A DNA stretch of 11,185 bases, taken from positions 21,630-32,814 of the forward strand of contig DBTH01000136.1 of assembly GCA_002306945.1 (NCBI GenBank), read 5' to 3'. The notes under the pieces were generated by a model. That model saw only the letters and a program-made list of their open reading frames with translations. It did no database searches and had not been told where the DNA came from. The stretch is from Methylacidiphilaceae bacterium UBA1321 (lineage in GTDB: Bacteria > Verrucomicrobiota > Verrucomicrobiia > Methylacidiphilales > UBA1321). Within the stretch, counting starts at the first letter, position 1; every line of letters begins with the position of its first letter. Made by a program: the position numbers and the translations under genes. Of the stretch, positions 1-6,443 are shown piece by piece.

Positions 1-515
1 CGCTCGGCCTGCGCGACCGCGCCATTCTCGAACTCCTCTACGCCAGCGGCCTGCGTGCTTCCGAACTGGTCAACGCCCGGGTGGAAAACTACATGCCCCG
101 CGAAGGCTTCATCCGCGTCATCGGCAAGGGCAACAAGGAACGGCTCGTTCCCGTCGGCGAAAAAGCCACCACCGCCATCGACGCTTACCTTGAAAAGGGA
201 CGCCCCGCCTTTGTGCATCCGTGGACCGGAGGCGAGATATTCCTCGGCCATTACGGGCGTAAAATCACCACCGTTCGGCTCTGGCAAATCGTCAAGGAAA
301 CCCTTAAACTCGCCGGCATCAACAAAAACGTCTACCCCCATCTCCTGCGCCACTCCTTTGCCACGCACCTCCTCTCCCATGGAGCCGACCTGCGCGCCAT
401 CCAGGAAATGCTCGGCCACGCCAGCCTCGCCACCACACAAATTTACACCCACGTCGACCAACTCCGGCTGCGCCAGATTCACCAACAATTCCACCCCCGC
501 GCCAAAGCCACCTGA
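1..515 (+). CDS. Tyrosine recombinase XerC/XerD family, C-terminal catalytic domain (5' end outside window)
   Basis: The frame is open from base 3, so the N-terminal core-binding domain lies upstream of the window; about 170 residues are visible. The catalytic set of a tyrosine recombinase is present in order: Arg in ASGLRASEL (codon at 54-56), the Lys-bearing hairpin GKGNKER, HLLRHSF (His-x-x-Arg), LGHASL (His) and the nucleophile Tyr in TTQIYTHV near the C terminus. The protein ends shortly after that Tyr, as XerC and XerD do. Family members cut and rejoin DNA at dif to resolve chromosome dimers, or act in integrons and phages. The close match to the Xer consensus and the housekeeping neighbour rnc, 12 bp downstream, favour a chromosomal Xer protein. 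XerC and XerD cannot be told apart without the N terminus. Confidence 0.93.
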   Translation, partial: LGLRDRAILELLYASGLRASELVNARVENYMPREGFIRVIGKGNKERLVPVGEKATTAIDAYLEKGRPAFVHPWTGGEIFLGHYGRKITTVRLWQIVKETLKLAGINKNVYPHLLRHSFATHLLSHGADLRAIQEMLGHASLATTQIYTHVDQLRLRQIHQQFHPRAKAT

Positions 516-527
516 CACCCTCCGCCC

Positions 528-1247
528 ATGAGCATCGAAGACTTCCAATCCCGACTCGGCTACACCTTCCGCAACGTGCAAATCCTGCAGGAAGCCCTCA
601 CCCATCCCTCCTACGGCCACGAATTACGCCAGCACGCCCCCGACAACCAACGTCTCGAATTCCTCGGCGACGCCGTGCTTCAACTCGCCGTCACCCAGCG
701 CCTCTACGAAGTCCTGCCGCACGAATCCGAAGGCCCGATGACGATGTTGCGCGCCCGACTGGTCAACCGCTCGCAGTTGCACTCCCTCGCCGAACAGATC
801 GACCTCGGCAGCGAACTCGTTCTCGGCAAGGGCGAGGAACTCAACTCCGGCCGCACCCGCAGTTCCAACCTCGCCGACGCGATGGAAGCCGTCATCGGCG
901 CGGTCTTTCTCGACGCCGGATGGGAAACTGCCCGCGATCTCGTCCTGCGCCTGCTCAATCCCGAGATCGCGCAGATCGACAAAAAGAATCTCTCGGAAAA
1001 CCCGAAGGGCGATTTGCAGGAATTTCTCCAGACCAAGGGCGGCGAACCGCCCGAATACATTTGCGAATCCGAGAGCGGCCCGGCCCACGCCCGGATCTTT
1101 GAAGTCAGCGTCCACTGGCAGGGACAGAAACTCGGCAGCGGCTCCGGCCCGAGCAAAAAGGAAGCCGAGATCAATGCGGCTCGGGCGGCATTAACTGCGC
1201 ATAGCCATCTCGAATCCTTGATCGCGTCAGATCATAAGCCCTCTTGA
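528..1247 (+). CDS. rnc: Ribonuclease III
   Basis: This 239-residue protein has the length and domain order of bacterial RNase III, the dimeric, Mg-dependent endonuclease that cuts double-stranded RNA during rRNA maturation and mRNA decay. The signature NQRLEFLGDAVL lies at residues 40-51 and supplies Glu44 and Asp48. The second metal-binding pair, Asp117 and Glu120, sits in LADAMEAVIGAVFLDAG. A double-stranded RNA-binding domain fills about residues 158-226, ending in the KKEAEINAARAAL helix. The ATG at 528 is 12 bp after the recombinase stop, so the two are probably co-transcribed; there is no Shine-Dalgarno sequence before it. The last 77 bp, encoding a short tail after the dsRNA-binding domain, lie antisense to the end of glnE. 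No essential residue appears to be missing. Confidence 0.97.
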   Translation: MSIEDFQSRLGYTFRNVQILQEALTHPSYGHELRQHAPDNQRLEFLGDAVLQLAVTQRLYEVLPHESEGPMTMLRARLVNRSQLHSLAEQIDLGSELVLGKGEELNSGRTRSSNLADAMEAVIGAVFLDAGWETARDLVLRLLNPEIAQIDKKNLSENPKGDLQEFLQTKGGEPPEYICESESGPAHARIFEVSVHWQGQKLGSGSGPSKKEAEINAARAALTAHSHLESLIASDHKPS

Positions 1248-3804
1248 ATTCCTCCAGCGTCGCGAAACCCATGCGACGCGCGAGCCTGGCCTGCTCCTTC
1301 GCCTCCTTCGGGATCGCGGAGACGGAACTGTTCTGGTCGCTGCGCAAAATCGATTCGATATAGCGCAGGAAGAGATAATCCCGCCGCCAGGACGTCGCCA
1401 GAGACGGGTTTTCGCGCCCCAGAATATCCAACCCCTTCCACGTACTCGGCTCTCTCTCTCCCTTCGATATGAGATAAGTCTGAAGACCGAATTCCACGTC
1501 GATCATCCCGCCCACGCCGGTCTTGAACTCCAGATCCTTGTGCGCCGCATCGACGCGCTCCGTCTCGATGCGATAACGCATGTGAGCCACCTCGGCGGCA
1601 AAGTTTTCGCTCTTGCCGCGCTCCTTCCAGATCGGATCGATGGCCGCAAAAAACGCCTCCGCGAGCGCCTTGTCCCCGGCCACGTAACGCGCCCGGATGA
1701 ACGCCTGAATCTCCCAGAGTTGGGCGTGATTGGCGTAATAATCGACATACGTTTCCAGCGGCATGGCGATCGGCCCTTTGCCATTCGGACGCAGCCGGAA
1801 ATCGAGCGGGAATAGAATTCCCGTCGGCATCATGTCTGTCATGAACTTGCTGATAAACTGCGCTGCCTCCACGTCATCGCCGACCAGGAGACAGTCGAGA
1901 TCGGAACCGTAACTCAATTCCGCTCCGCCCAACTTCCCCACGCCAATGACGGCCATGGGACTTCTCGGCCTGGCCTGCCGCACCGCATAGTCCAGACACG
2001 CGCGCGCCAGGGCACTGTATTCGCGTTGAATGGCGGGCAACTGGTCGAGCACGAGAATGTCCCGCAGGAAAATGCGCAGCAATTCCGCCCGGCGGTAACG
2101 CCGTGCTTCAAGAGCCGGATCGCCCGTGAGCGCGTTCAACTGCACGATGTATTCTTCCGTCGTCTTGCGGTAATCGAGCGTCCCGGAACGCGCTGCCTCC
2201 TCGAAAAGCTCGGGCCGCACCATGAGCAATTCGGAGTAAAACCGGCTCTGGTCGAAAATCCGCAACAGCAATTCCAGCGCCTTCGGATTGTTCGCGAGGC
2301 TCTCGTAGAGCAATCCGTGCGAACCGTAGGCATCCGCGAAACGCACCAACCGCGTCAGGCTCAAGTCCGGGTCGACACACTGGCGCAATTTTTCTTCCAG
2401 CACCCGGCAAAACCGGTGATAGGCGTTCCGCGTGCGTTGCGAGACGTGCAGATCGCTCTTGTTTTCCGGCGCGAGCGATTCCACATCCTTTTGCGCATGC
2501 TCCGGCTGTTCGAAGAAATCGGTTGCGAAGGAAACCGCCGGAACCGTTTCCGATTTATGGGACGAAATAATCTCGTCAAAAATTTCGCGAACCGCGTGGC
2601 GATGGTCGAGGATCAAGCGTTCGAATTCCGGCAATTCCAGCCCGAGCGTGTCGGCAATCTGCGCGCGCCGGATCGGATCGCGCGGCAGCGAATGGGTCTG
2701 CAAATCGGCCACCATCTGCAAACGGTGCTCGACCGTGCGCCACCACAGATAGGCGTCGTGCAAAATCTTCGTCTTGGACGAGGGTAAAATACCCAGCGTC
2801 GCCGCCGCTGCCAGTGCCGGTAATGTCGAACGGTGTTGCAGGTACGGCAAGCGAGCCCCGTGCAGAACTTGAAGCGTTTGAATGATGAACTCGATTTCGC
2901 GGATGCCGCCCGTGCCGAGCTTGACGTGGAGATCGAGATTCTCGACCTTCACCACCTCGCGTTCGATGCGTTGCTTGATCGCCGCAATCTCCTCGATCAC
3001 GTCCGACGACAGGCTGCGCGGATAACAAAACGCCGTGCGCATCTGCTCGAAATCGTAACCGAGTCCCCGGTCTCCCGCCGAAAGCCGCGCCTTGAGCAAC
3101 GCCATGCGTTCCCACGTCTCGCCGTAGGCCGCGTAATAATTCTCGCACGCTTCCAGCGAACTCGCCAGCGAGCCCGCATCCCCTTCGGGCCGCAACCGCA
3201 GGTCGATGCGGAAGAGGTTGCCGTCCCCGGTCTGCGTGCTGAACGCCCCAATGATCTTCTGGCACAGACGCGCGAAATATTCGTGGTAGCCGAGCTGCGG
3301 CGTGAGTTGCCCCTCTTCGCCGTAGATGAAAATCACGTCGATGTCGGAACTGTAATTCAACTCCTGCCCGCCGAGCTTGCCCATGCCGAGAATCGCAAAC
3401 GGCGTCTGCGGCTTGCCCCAGCGCGATTCGAGTGCCTTCTGCGAAGATTCGAGAACCACCTGTAGACAAAAATCAGCCAGATCGGACACCTGCCGCATCG
3501 TTTCCTCCACCGTGGCGTAGCCGGAAAAATCAAGCAACCCGATGCGGAGATATTCCCGCTGTTTCAGCCGCCGCAACGCCCCGATTGCCCCGTCGAACGA
3601 ATCGGCCAGATTGCCCGCCAATTGGAGCCAGTCGTGCCGCCACTTGCCCGCGCCGCGAATCATCGATGCATCGATAATCTCCGGACTCAGCAGCCAATCC
3701 TTCCACTCGGGATGGGCCTCAATTTTCGTGCGTGCCTGCGAGGCGAAGGCAATGAAATCAGAGTAAGCGTCGGCGGGGTTGCTGTACGGCTTGGCGTAGG
3801 GCAT
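1171..3804 (-). CDS. glnE: Bifunctional glutamine synthetase adenylyltransferase/adenylyl-removing enzyme
   Basis: GlnE adds AMP to, and removes it from, a tyrosine of glutamine synthetase, and so tunes ammonium assimilation to nitrogen status under PII control. Both nucleotidyltransferase halves are visible. The N-terminal (adenylyl-removing) half has GMGKLGGQELNYSSDID at residues 140-156, DLRLRPEGDAG at 201-211 and KLGTGGIREIEFIIQ at 295-309. The C-terminal (adenylylating) half repeats the pattern with GVGKLGGAELSYGSDLD at 621-637, LDFRLRPNGKGP near 667 and KTGVGGMIDVEFGLQ at 761-775. Both Asp-x-Asp metal sites are intact. At 877 residues it is somewhat shorter than E. coli GlnE (about 946). 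The ATG at 3804 is the only start available, because an in-frame TAG lies nine codons upstream. No Shine-Dalgarno sequence is seen. Its 3' end overlaps rnc tail to tail. Confidence 0.96.
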   Translation of the reverse strand: MPYAKPYSNPADAYSDFIAFASQARTKIEAHPEWKDWLLSPEIIDASMIRGAGKWRHDWLQLAGNLADSFDGAIGALRRLKQREYLRIGLLDFSGYATVEETMRQVSDLADFCLQVVLESSQKALESRWGKPQTPFAILGMGKLGGQELNYSSDIDVIFIYGEEGQLTPQLGYHEYFARLCQKIIGAFSTQTGDGNLFRIDLRLRPEGDAGSLASSLEACENYYAAYGETWERMALLKARLSAGDRGLGYDFEQMRTAFCYPRSLSSDVIEEIAAIKQRIEREVVKVENLDLHVKLGTGGIREIEFIIQTLQVLHGARLPYLQHRSTLPALAAAATLGILPSSKTKILHDAYLWWRTVEHRLQMVADLQTHSLPRDPIRRAQIADTLGLELPEFERLILDHRHAVREIFDEIISSHKSETVPAVSFATDFFEQPEHAQKDVESLAPENKSDLHVSQRTRNAYHRFCRVLEEKLRQCVDPDLSLTRLVRFADAYGSHGLLYESLANNPKALELLLRIFDQSRFYSELLMVRPELFEEAARSGTLDYRKTTEEYIVQLNALTGDPALEARRYRRAELLRIFLRDILVLDQLPAIQREYSALARACLDYAVRQARPRSPMAVIGVGKLGGAELSYGSDLDCLLVGDDVEAAQFISKFMTDMMPTGILFPLDFRLRPNGKGPIAMPLETYVDYYANHAQLWEIQAFIRARYVAGDKALAEAFFAAIDPIWKERGKSENFAAEVAHMRYRIETERVDAAHKDLEFKTGVGGMIDVEFGLQTYLISKGEREPSTWKGLDILGRENPSLATSWRRDYLFLRYIESILRSDQNSSVSAIPKEAKEQARLARRMGFATLEEFKRAYDLTRSRIRDGYAQLMPPEPH

Positions 3805-3934
3805 AGGGATTAAAAAGACTGCCCCAGGCTAAAGAACCAGTCACGCCCCCGCCATACAAAAATTCACAGGGTGCACGGACGCCAAAGTTACCGGACAATG
3901 TAACGTTGTCGGTAGCGAGATGTTCACCGGTGGA

Positions 3935-4055
3935 TTGACACACCCCGGCGCTCACGCGCCACCCCTTCATAGAGGGGAATTTCAGCAACCGTGAGTTCCG
4001 ACAGCAGGCGTCCCCTCTATCAAGAGGGGTGTCACGAAGTGACGGGGTGTGTCAA
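3935..4055. repeat. REPIN-like inverted repeat of two palindromic units
   Basis: Two related units face each other across a 32-bp spacer (3979-4010). The outer ends are TTGACACACCCCG (3935-3947) and its exact reverse complement (4043-4055). The inner ends are ATAGAGGGGA (3969-3978) and TCCCCTCTAT (4011-4020). Each unit can form two small hairpins. The first is GGCGC-TCAC-GCGCC (3947-3960) in the left unit and GTCAC-GAA-GTGAC (4031-4043) in the right. The second is CCCCT/AGGGG in the left unit and the related CCCCTC/GAGGGG in the right. The stems of the first hairpin differ in sequence but both pair, which points to selection on structure. The layout resembles REP doublets (BIME/REPIN) moved by RAYT transposases; no transposase is encoded nearby. 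Confidence 0.8.
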
Positions 4056-4244
4056 GGTTCACGGGATACCTCGGTCTTTGCGGACTTAACGTCGCTCCAG
4101 ACAGTTTCCTTGTCTCCTTCGGCTGACGACTCATTCAATGGAGCCTGCTGTAGTCAGTCTATTTTGCAGAGATCAATAGAGCTAATCCCAAGCCGTTGGA
4201 TCAAATCGAATGACTCGTGCGTAATTGTTCCATCCTGGAGCTTT

Positions 4245-4371
4245 CCAACCGATCCTTCGACGTCGCTGCGCTTTGCTCAGGATGACATTGGATAGGGTCA
4301 ATTTCTCTCGAAAAATGACACCTCACGACGTCATCCTGAGCAAAGCACAGCGACGTCGAAGGATCGGTTGG
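4245..4371. repeat. Long inverted repeat (42-bp arms), dispersed-repeat type
   Basis: The arms 4245-4286 and 4330-4371 are reverse complements at 41 of 42 positions, the single difference lying in CTGCGC versus its partner CTGTGC. A 43-bp spacer separates them. Each arm also has ATCCT and AGGAT near its ends (4252-4256 and 4279-4283 in the left arm), so it can fold alone. Translated, the arms give the peptide DPSTSLRFAQDD and a Leu-to-Leu-Cys variant of it, a string I associate with spurious proteins predicted from dispersed repeats in many genomes. The direct hexamers AGCTTT (4239-4244) and AGCGTT (4372-4377) flank it and could be a diverged target-site duplication. It is probably a small non-autonomous element. 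Confidence 0.8.
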
Positions 4372-4569
4372 AGCGTTTACGGCAGACTGCCAACTTTCAG
4401 AAAGATCAAACTTTGTCCGACCTCCCGCCTCCACTGAATTTTCCCTCCACGCAGCACACCCAGCGCATGCAAGACTAACGGGAGCCACTAAAAATAGTCT
4501 AAAATGGCGGGATGAAATGGGGAAAACCGTTTTTATTGAACTACACCCGCCGTCGTTCCGAGACTTCAC
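4372..4569 (-). pseudogene. Possible remnant of a small lipoprotein gene, cut by the adjacent repeat
   Basis: On the minus strand about 66 residues can be read before the frame enters the inverted repeat at 4371. The stretch has a basic segment SSRHFR, a short hydrophobic run LFLVAPVSLA and LACAGC, which resembles a lipoprotein signal, then a hydrophilic part ending in LSESWQSAVNAP. The lipobox is imperfect because the -3 residue of CAGC is Cys. If the repeat and one copy of the flanking hexamer are removed on paper, the frame runs on for 18 residues to a TAG at 4182-4184. Start codon, function and even coding status are uncertain. It could equally be a chance open frame in non-coding DNA. 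Confidence 0.2.
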
Positions 4570-4875
4570 GCCTGGACGGTTTCATCTGTTCTCCCAGCTC
4601 CCGTTTCCGGCCTCCGACAGGAACCTTGTTGCGGTCTGTCGCGGATCGTCGCGGGGGTGCCAGTTTTTTTGGGAGGGGGTCAGTCCAGAGTAAAAACCGC
4701 CGATTGGAGTCAAAACGGGGTGCGACAGTCTTCAGGCAAAACAGACGTTCTTTTTTCTCCGACTCGCACCCCATTCGGAAGTCATGCCTTTGTCGGGCTT
4801 TCACTGAAAACTCCCCTTTCCTCACTTTTCGCTCCGCACTTGCGCGAGGACGGATTGTAGAGCACATTTCTCTCC

Positions 4876-5229
4876 ATGTTGTCCAAAGCTTTTTCCAGTT
4901 TTCTGCTGTTGGTGATTTCCAACGGCTTCATGACCTACGCGTGGTACGGCCATCTGCGGATGAAGCAAGTCGTCATGTGGCAGGCGATTTTGCTCAGTTG
5001 GGGAATCGCGTTTTTCGAGTACTGCTTCCAGGTGCCAGCCAATCGCATCTCCTACGGCGCCCTATCAGGTTATCAACTCAAAATCCTGCAGGAAGGCATC
5101 TCGTTGTCGGTTTTCATTCTGTTCGCGTTCTATTACCTCGGCGAACCGTTAAAGTGGAAATATTTGGTCTCCTTAAGTTTAATTGCTCTCGCCGTTTGCA
5201 TTGCTTTCAGCGACATTGGAGGCAAATGA
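4876..5229 (+). CDS. DUF486 (DMT_6) small four-helix membrane protein
   Basis: This 117-residue protein matches the DUF486 family, small membrane proteins grouped with the drug/metabolite transporter superfamily. Visible hallmarks are SNGFMTYAWYGHLRMK near residues 16-31, FEYCFQVPANRISYG in the middle, LKILQEGISLSVFILFAFYY and LGEPLKWKYL toward the end. Four hydrophobic segments fit a four-helix topology, like one quarter to one half of an EamA transporter. Substrate and role are not established for the family as far as I know. It is the first gene of a probable four-gene plus-strand cluster: its TGA overlaps the ATG of the rhomboid gene. The ATG at 4876 has no Shine-Dalgarno sequence but gives the usual family N terminus and length. 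Confidence 0.93.
   Translation: MLSKAFSSFLLLVISNGFMTYAWYGHLRMKQVVMWQAILLSWGIAFFEYCFQVPANRISYGALSGYQLKILQEGISLSVFILFAFYYLGEPLKWKYLVSLSLIALAVCIAFSDIGGK
5218..5222 (+). promoter_or_regulatory. Ribosome binding site GGAGG of the rhomboid gene
   Basis: GGAGG lies 3 bp before the ATG at 5226, inside the last codons of the DUF486 gene. It is the only clear Shine-Dalgarno sequence before any gene in this window. It decides the start against a frame that stays open for more than 700 bp upstream. The short spacing suggests that translational coupling through the ATGA overlap also contributes. Confidence 0.6.
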
Positions 5230-5990
5230 CGCCGGATCCCGAACCGACCCCAGCCTCTTTTCAAACCGAGTATTACTGGGCACCGTCCGAACCGCCTTAT
5301 CGCCGGATCAGCACGCCCGCGACAATCGGGATCGTCGCCACGACGATTCTCGTCTTTCTCTGTCAGGTCGTCGCCGAAAAATTCTATGACTCGCACTGGT
5401 TCACCTACTGGCTCGCATTCAGCCCACTGACTTTCTCTTACGGCGATTACTGGCAGGTATTGACCTACGCTTGGCTGCATGCGGTCAATTTTCCAATCCA
5501 CATTCTTTTCAACATGTGGATGGTCTGGGTGCTCGGCAGCGAGATCGAACGCATCCTCGGCAGCCTGCGCTTTCTGGCCATCTATATCGGCGGAGCGATT
5601 GGCGCGGCACTGGTCTTCTTTCTGCTGGCACGGGGCGAATTGGTCTCGGTCGCGGGGGCGAGCGGTTCGGCCTTCGCGCTGTTGACCACAATGGCCGTCC
5701 TCTGCCCGAAACGCCGCATCAGCGCGCTGCTATTTTTCGTCATTCCGATCAAGATGCGAATGTCCACGATGGCGTGGATCGTGTGCGGCACGGAAGCGGC
5801 ATTCGAGCTGATGAACTGGATTCCCTTCCTCAGTCATCTGGCCTTCGACTGGTTGCCATCGATCAGCCACTCGGCCCACCTCGGCGGTGCGCTGTTCGGA
5901 GTTCTGGCGGGTTACTTGTTCAAACCACATCCGCCCAAACCTCAACCGGTCGTTTTTACGTCTGGCTATTTTCCCCCAGACAAATTATAA
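5226..5990 (+). CDS. Rhomboid family intramembrane serine protease
   Basis: Rhomboids cut transmembrane segments within the membrane using a Ser-His dyad. In this 254-residue protein the nucleophile is Ser146 in GASGSAF and the catalytic His is His218 in SHSAHLGGALFG. His92 and Asn96 in HILFNMW match the HxxxN oxyanion motif. About six hydrophobic helices follow a Pro-rich cytosolic N terminus of roughly 30 residues, and a short Pro-rich tail closes the protein. All key residues are present, so it should be active; substrates cannot be told from sequence. The start is the ATG overlapping the DUF486 stop (ATGA), preceded by GGAGG. The frame is open far upstream, but that part reads the neighbouring gene and intergenic DNA. 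The lipoprotein gene follows after 9 bp. Confidence 0.94.
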   Translation: MTPDPEPTPASFQTEYYWAPSEPPYRRISTPATIGIVATTILVFLCQVVAEKFYDSHWFTYWLAFSPLTFSYGDYWQVLTYAWLHAVNFPIHILFNMWMVWVLGSEIERILGSLRFLAIYIGGAIGAALVFFLLARGELVSVAGASGSAFALLTTMAVLCPKRRISALLFFVIPIKMRMSTMAWIVCGTEAAFELMNWIPFLSHLAFDWLPSISHSAHLGGALFGVLAGYLFKPHPPKPQPVVFTSGYFPPDKL

Positions 5991-5999
5991 GAAGAACGC

Positions 6000-6416
6000 A
6001 TGGCTTCTTATCGTTATCTCCTGGCAGCGGGGCTGCTTCTATTGGTCGGTTGCGCCGGAGATTCCCAAAAACAACGCGACCAGTGCGCCGTTTCCTCCAG
6101 CGGCGTGCCGGCTCCCTTGCAGGTCAAAATGGAAAGCAACGTGCCGCTGGATCTCGACGACATCATCGCGCTGACCAAGCACAAGGTCGACGATGCGGTG
6201 ACCTTGCGCTATCTGCGTTCGCTCCATAATATCTATTCGCTCAATGATGCCGAAGTGACCCGGTTGCGTTCGGCGGGAGTCAGTGAAAAAGTGATCAACT
6301 ACCTCATCTCGACGCCGATGCGTTACAACCCTTCCAATAAATACTGGCCGCTCAATTCCAGTTCGTGCCCTTCCCGCGATCCTCTCCTCAACGGCCAGGG
6401 GATTCCCCGTTCCTGA
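6000..6416 (+). CDS. Small lipoprotein with two helical repeat units
   Basis: This 138-residue protein begins with a lipoprotein signal: MASYRY, a hydrophobic run and the lipobox LVGC, with Cys18 as the probable lipidated residue. Two related helical units follow. Unit one covers about residues 50-74 (LDLDDIIALTKHKVDDAVTL) and unit two residues 79-104 (LNDAEVTRLRSAGVSEKVIN), each showing the pattern Asp-Ile-Ile-x-Leu, a short turn, then Val-Ile. I have seen this pattern in small exported proteins of verrucomicrobia and relatives, but I know no assigned function. A further Cys at 29 and one at 123 could form a disulfide. It lies 9 bp after the rhomboid gene and 27 bp before the pseudouridine synthase gene, so it is probably co-transcribed with both. 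Confidence 0.85.
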   Translation: MASYRYLLAAGLLLLVGCAGDSQKQRDQCAVSSSGVPAPLQVKMESNVPLDLDDIIALTKHKVDDAVTLRYLRSLHNIYSLNDAEVTRLRSAGVSEKVINYLISTPMRYNPSNKYWPLNSSSCPSRDPLLNGQGIPRS

Positions 6417-6443
6417 ACGCCATCTCTCCCGCGCCTCCTTCGC

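Larger units (their letters stand above)
3805..4875. other. 1.07-kb intergenic region with repeat elements and no convincing intact gene
   Basis: This stretch separates the divergent glnE (-) and DUF486 gene (+), so both promoters should lie here, but no clear -35/-10 pair stands out. It contains two long inverted repeats (3935-4055 and 4245-4371), described separately. The base composition is less GC-rich than the flanking genes, especially between about 4060 and 4560. Reading frames on both strands are short or are translations of the repeats. Two stretches look protein-like on the minus strand, one next to glnE and one with a lipoprotein-like signal, and may be decayed genes. Smaller inverted repeats occur at 4615-4641 (CGACAG/CTGTCG) and 4717-4772 (GGGGTGCGA/TCGCACCCC). 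I recognise no tRNA, tmRNA, RNase P RNA or known riboswitch. Confidence 0.7.

Noticed and set aside
2026..2787. 253-codon plus-strand open frame inside glnE
   Set aside because: It is antisense to the conserved middle of glnE and its Arg/Gln-rich composition is that of a shadow frame in GC-rich DNA.
2576..3469. 297-codon minus-strand open frame inside glnE
   Set aside because: It is the +1 shadow of glnE, low in complexity, with no family pattern.
4029..4295. 88-codon plus-strand open frame in the intergenic region
   Set aside because: Its end is a translation of the inverted repeat (DPSTSLRFAQDD) and its start lies in the REPIN-like element.
4717..4772. 9-bp inverted repeat GGGGTGCGA/TCGCACCCC as a terminator or riboswitch
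   Set aside because: The 38-bp loop, absence of a following T-run and lack of any known riboswitch core argue against both; it may be chance.
4512..5225. In-frame upstream extension of the rhomboid gene by 238 codons
   Set aside because: It reads through non-coding DNA and the DUF486 gene in another frame; the family N terminus, GGAGG and ATGA overlap support the start at 5226.
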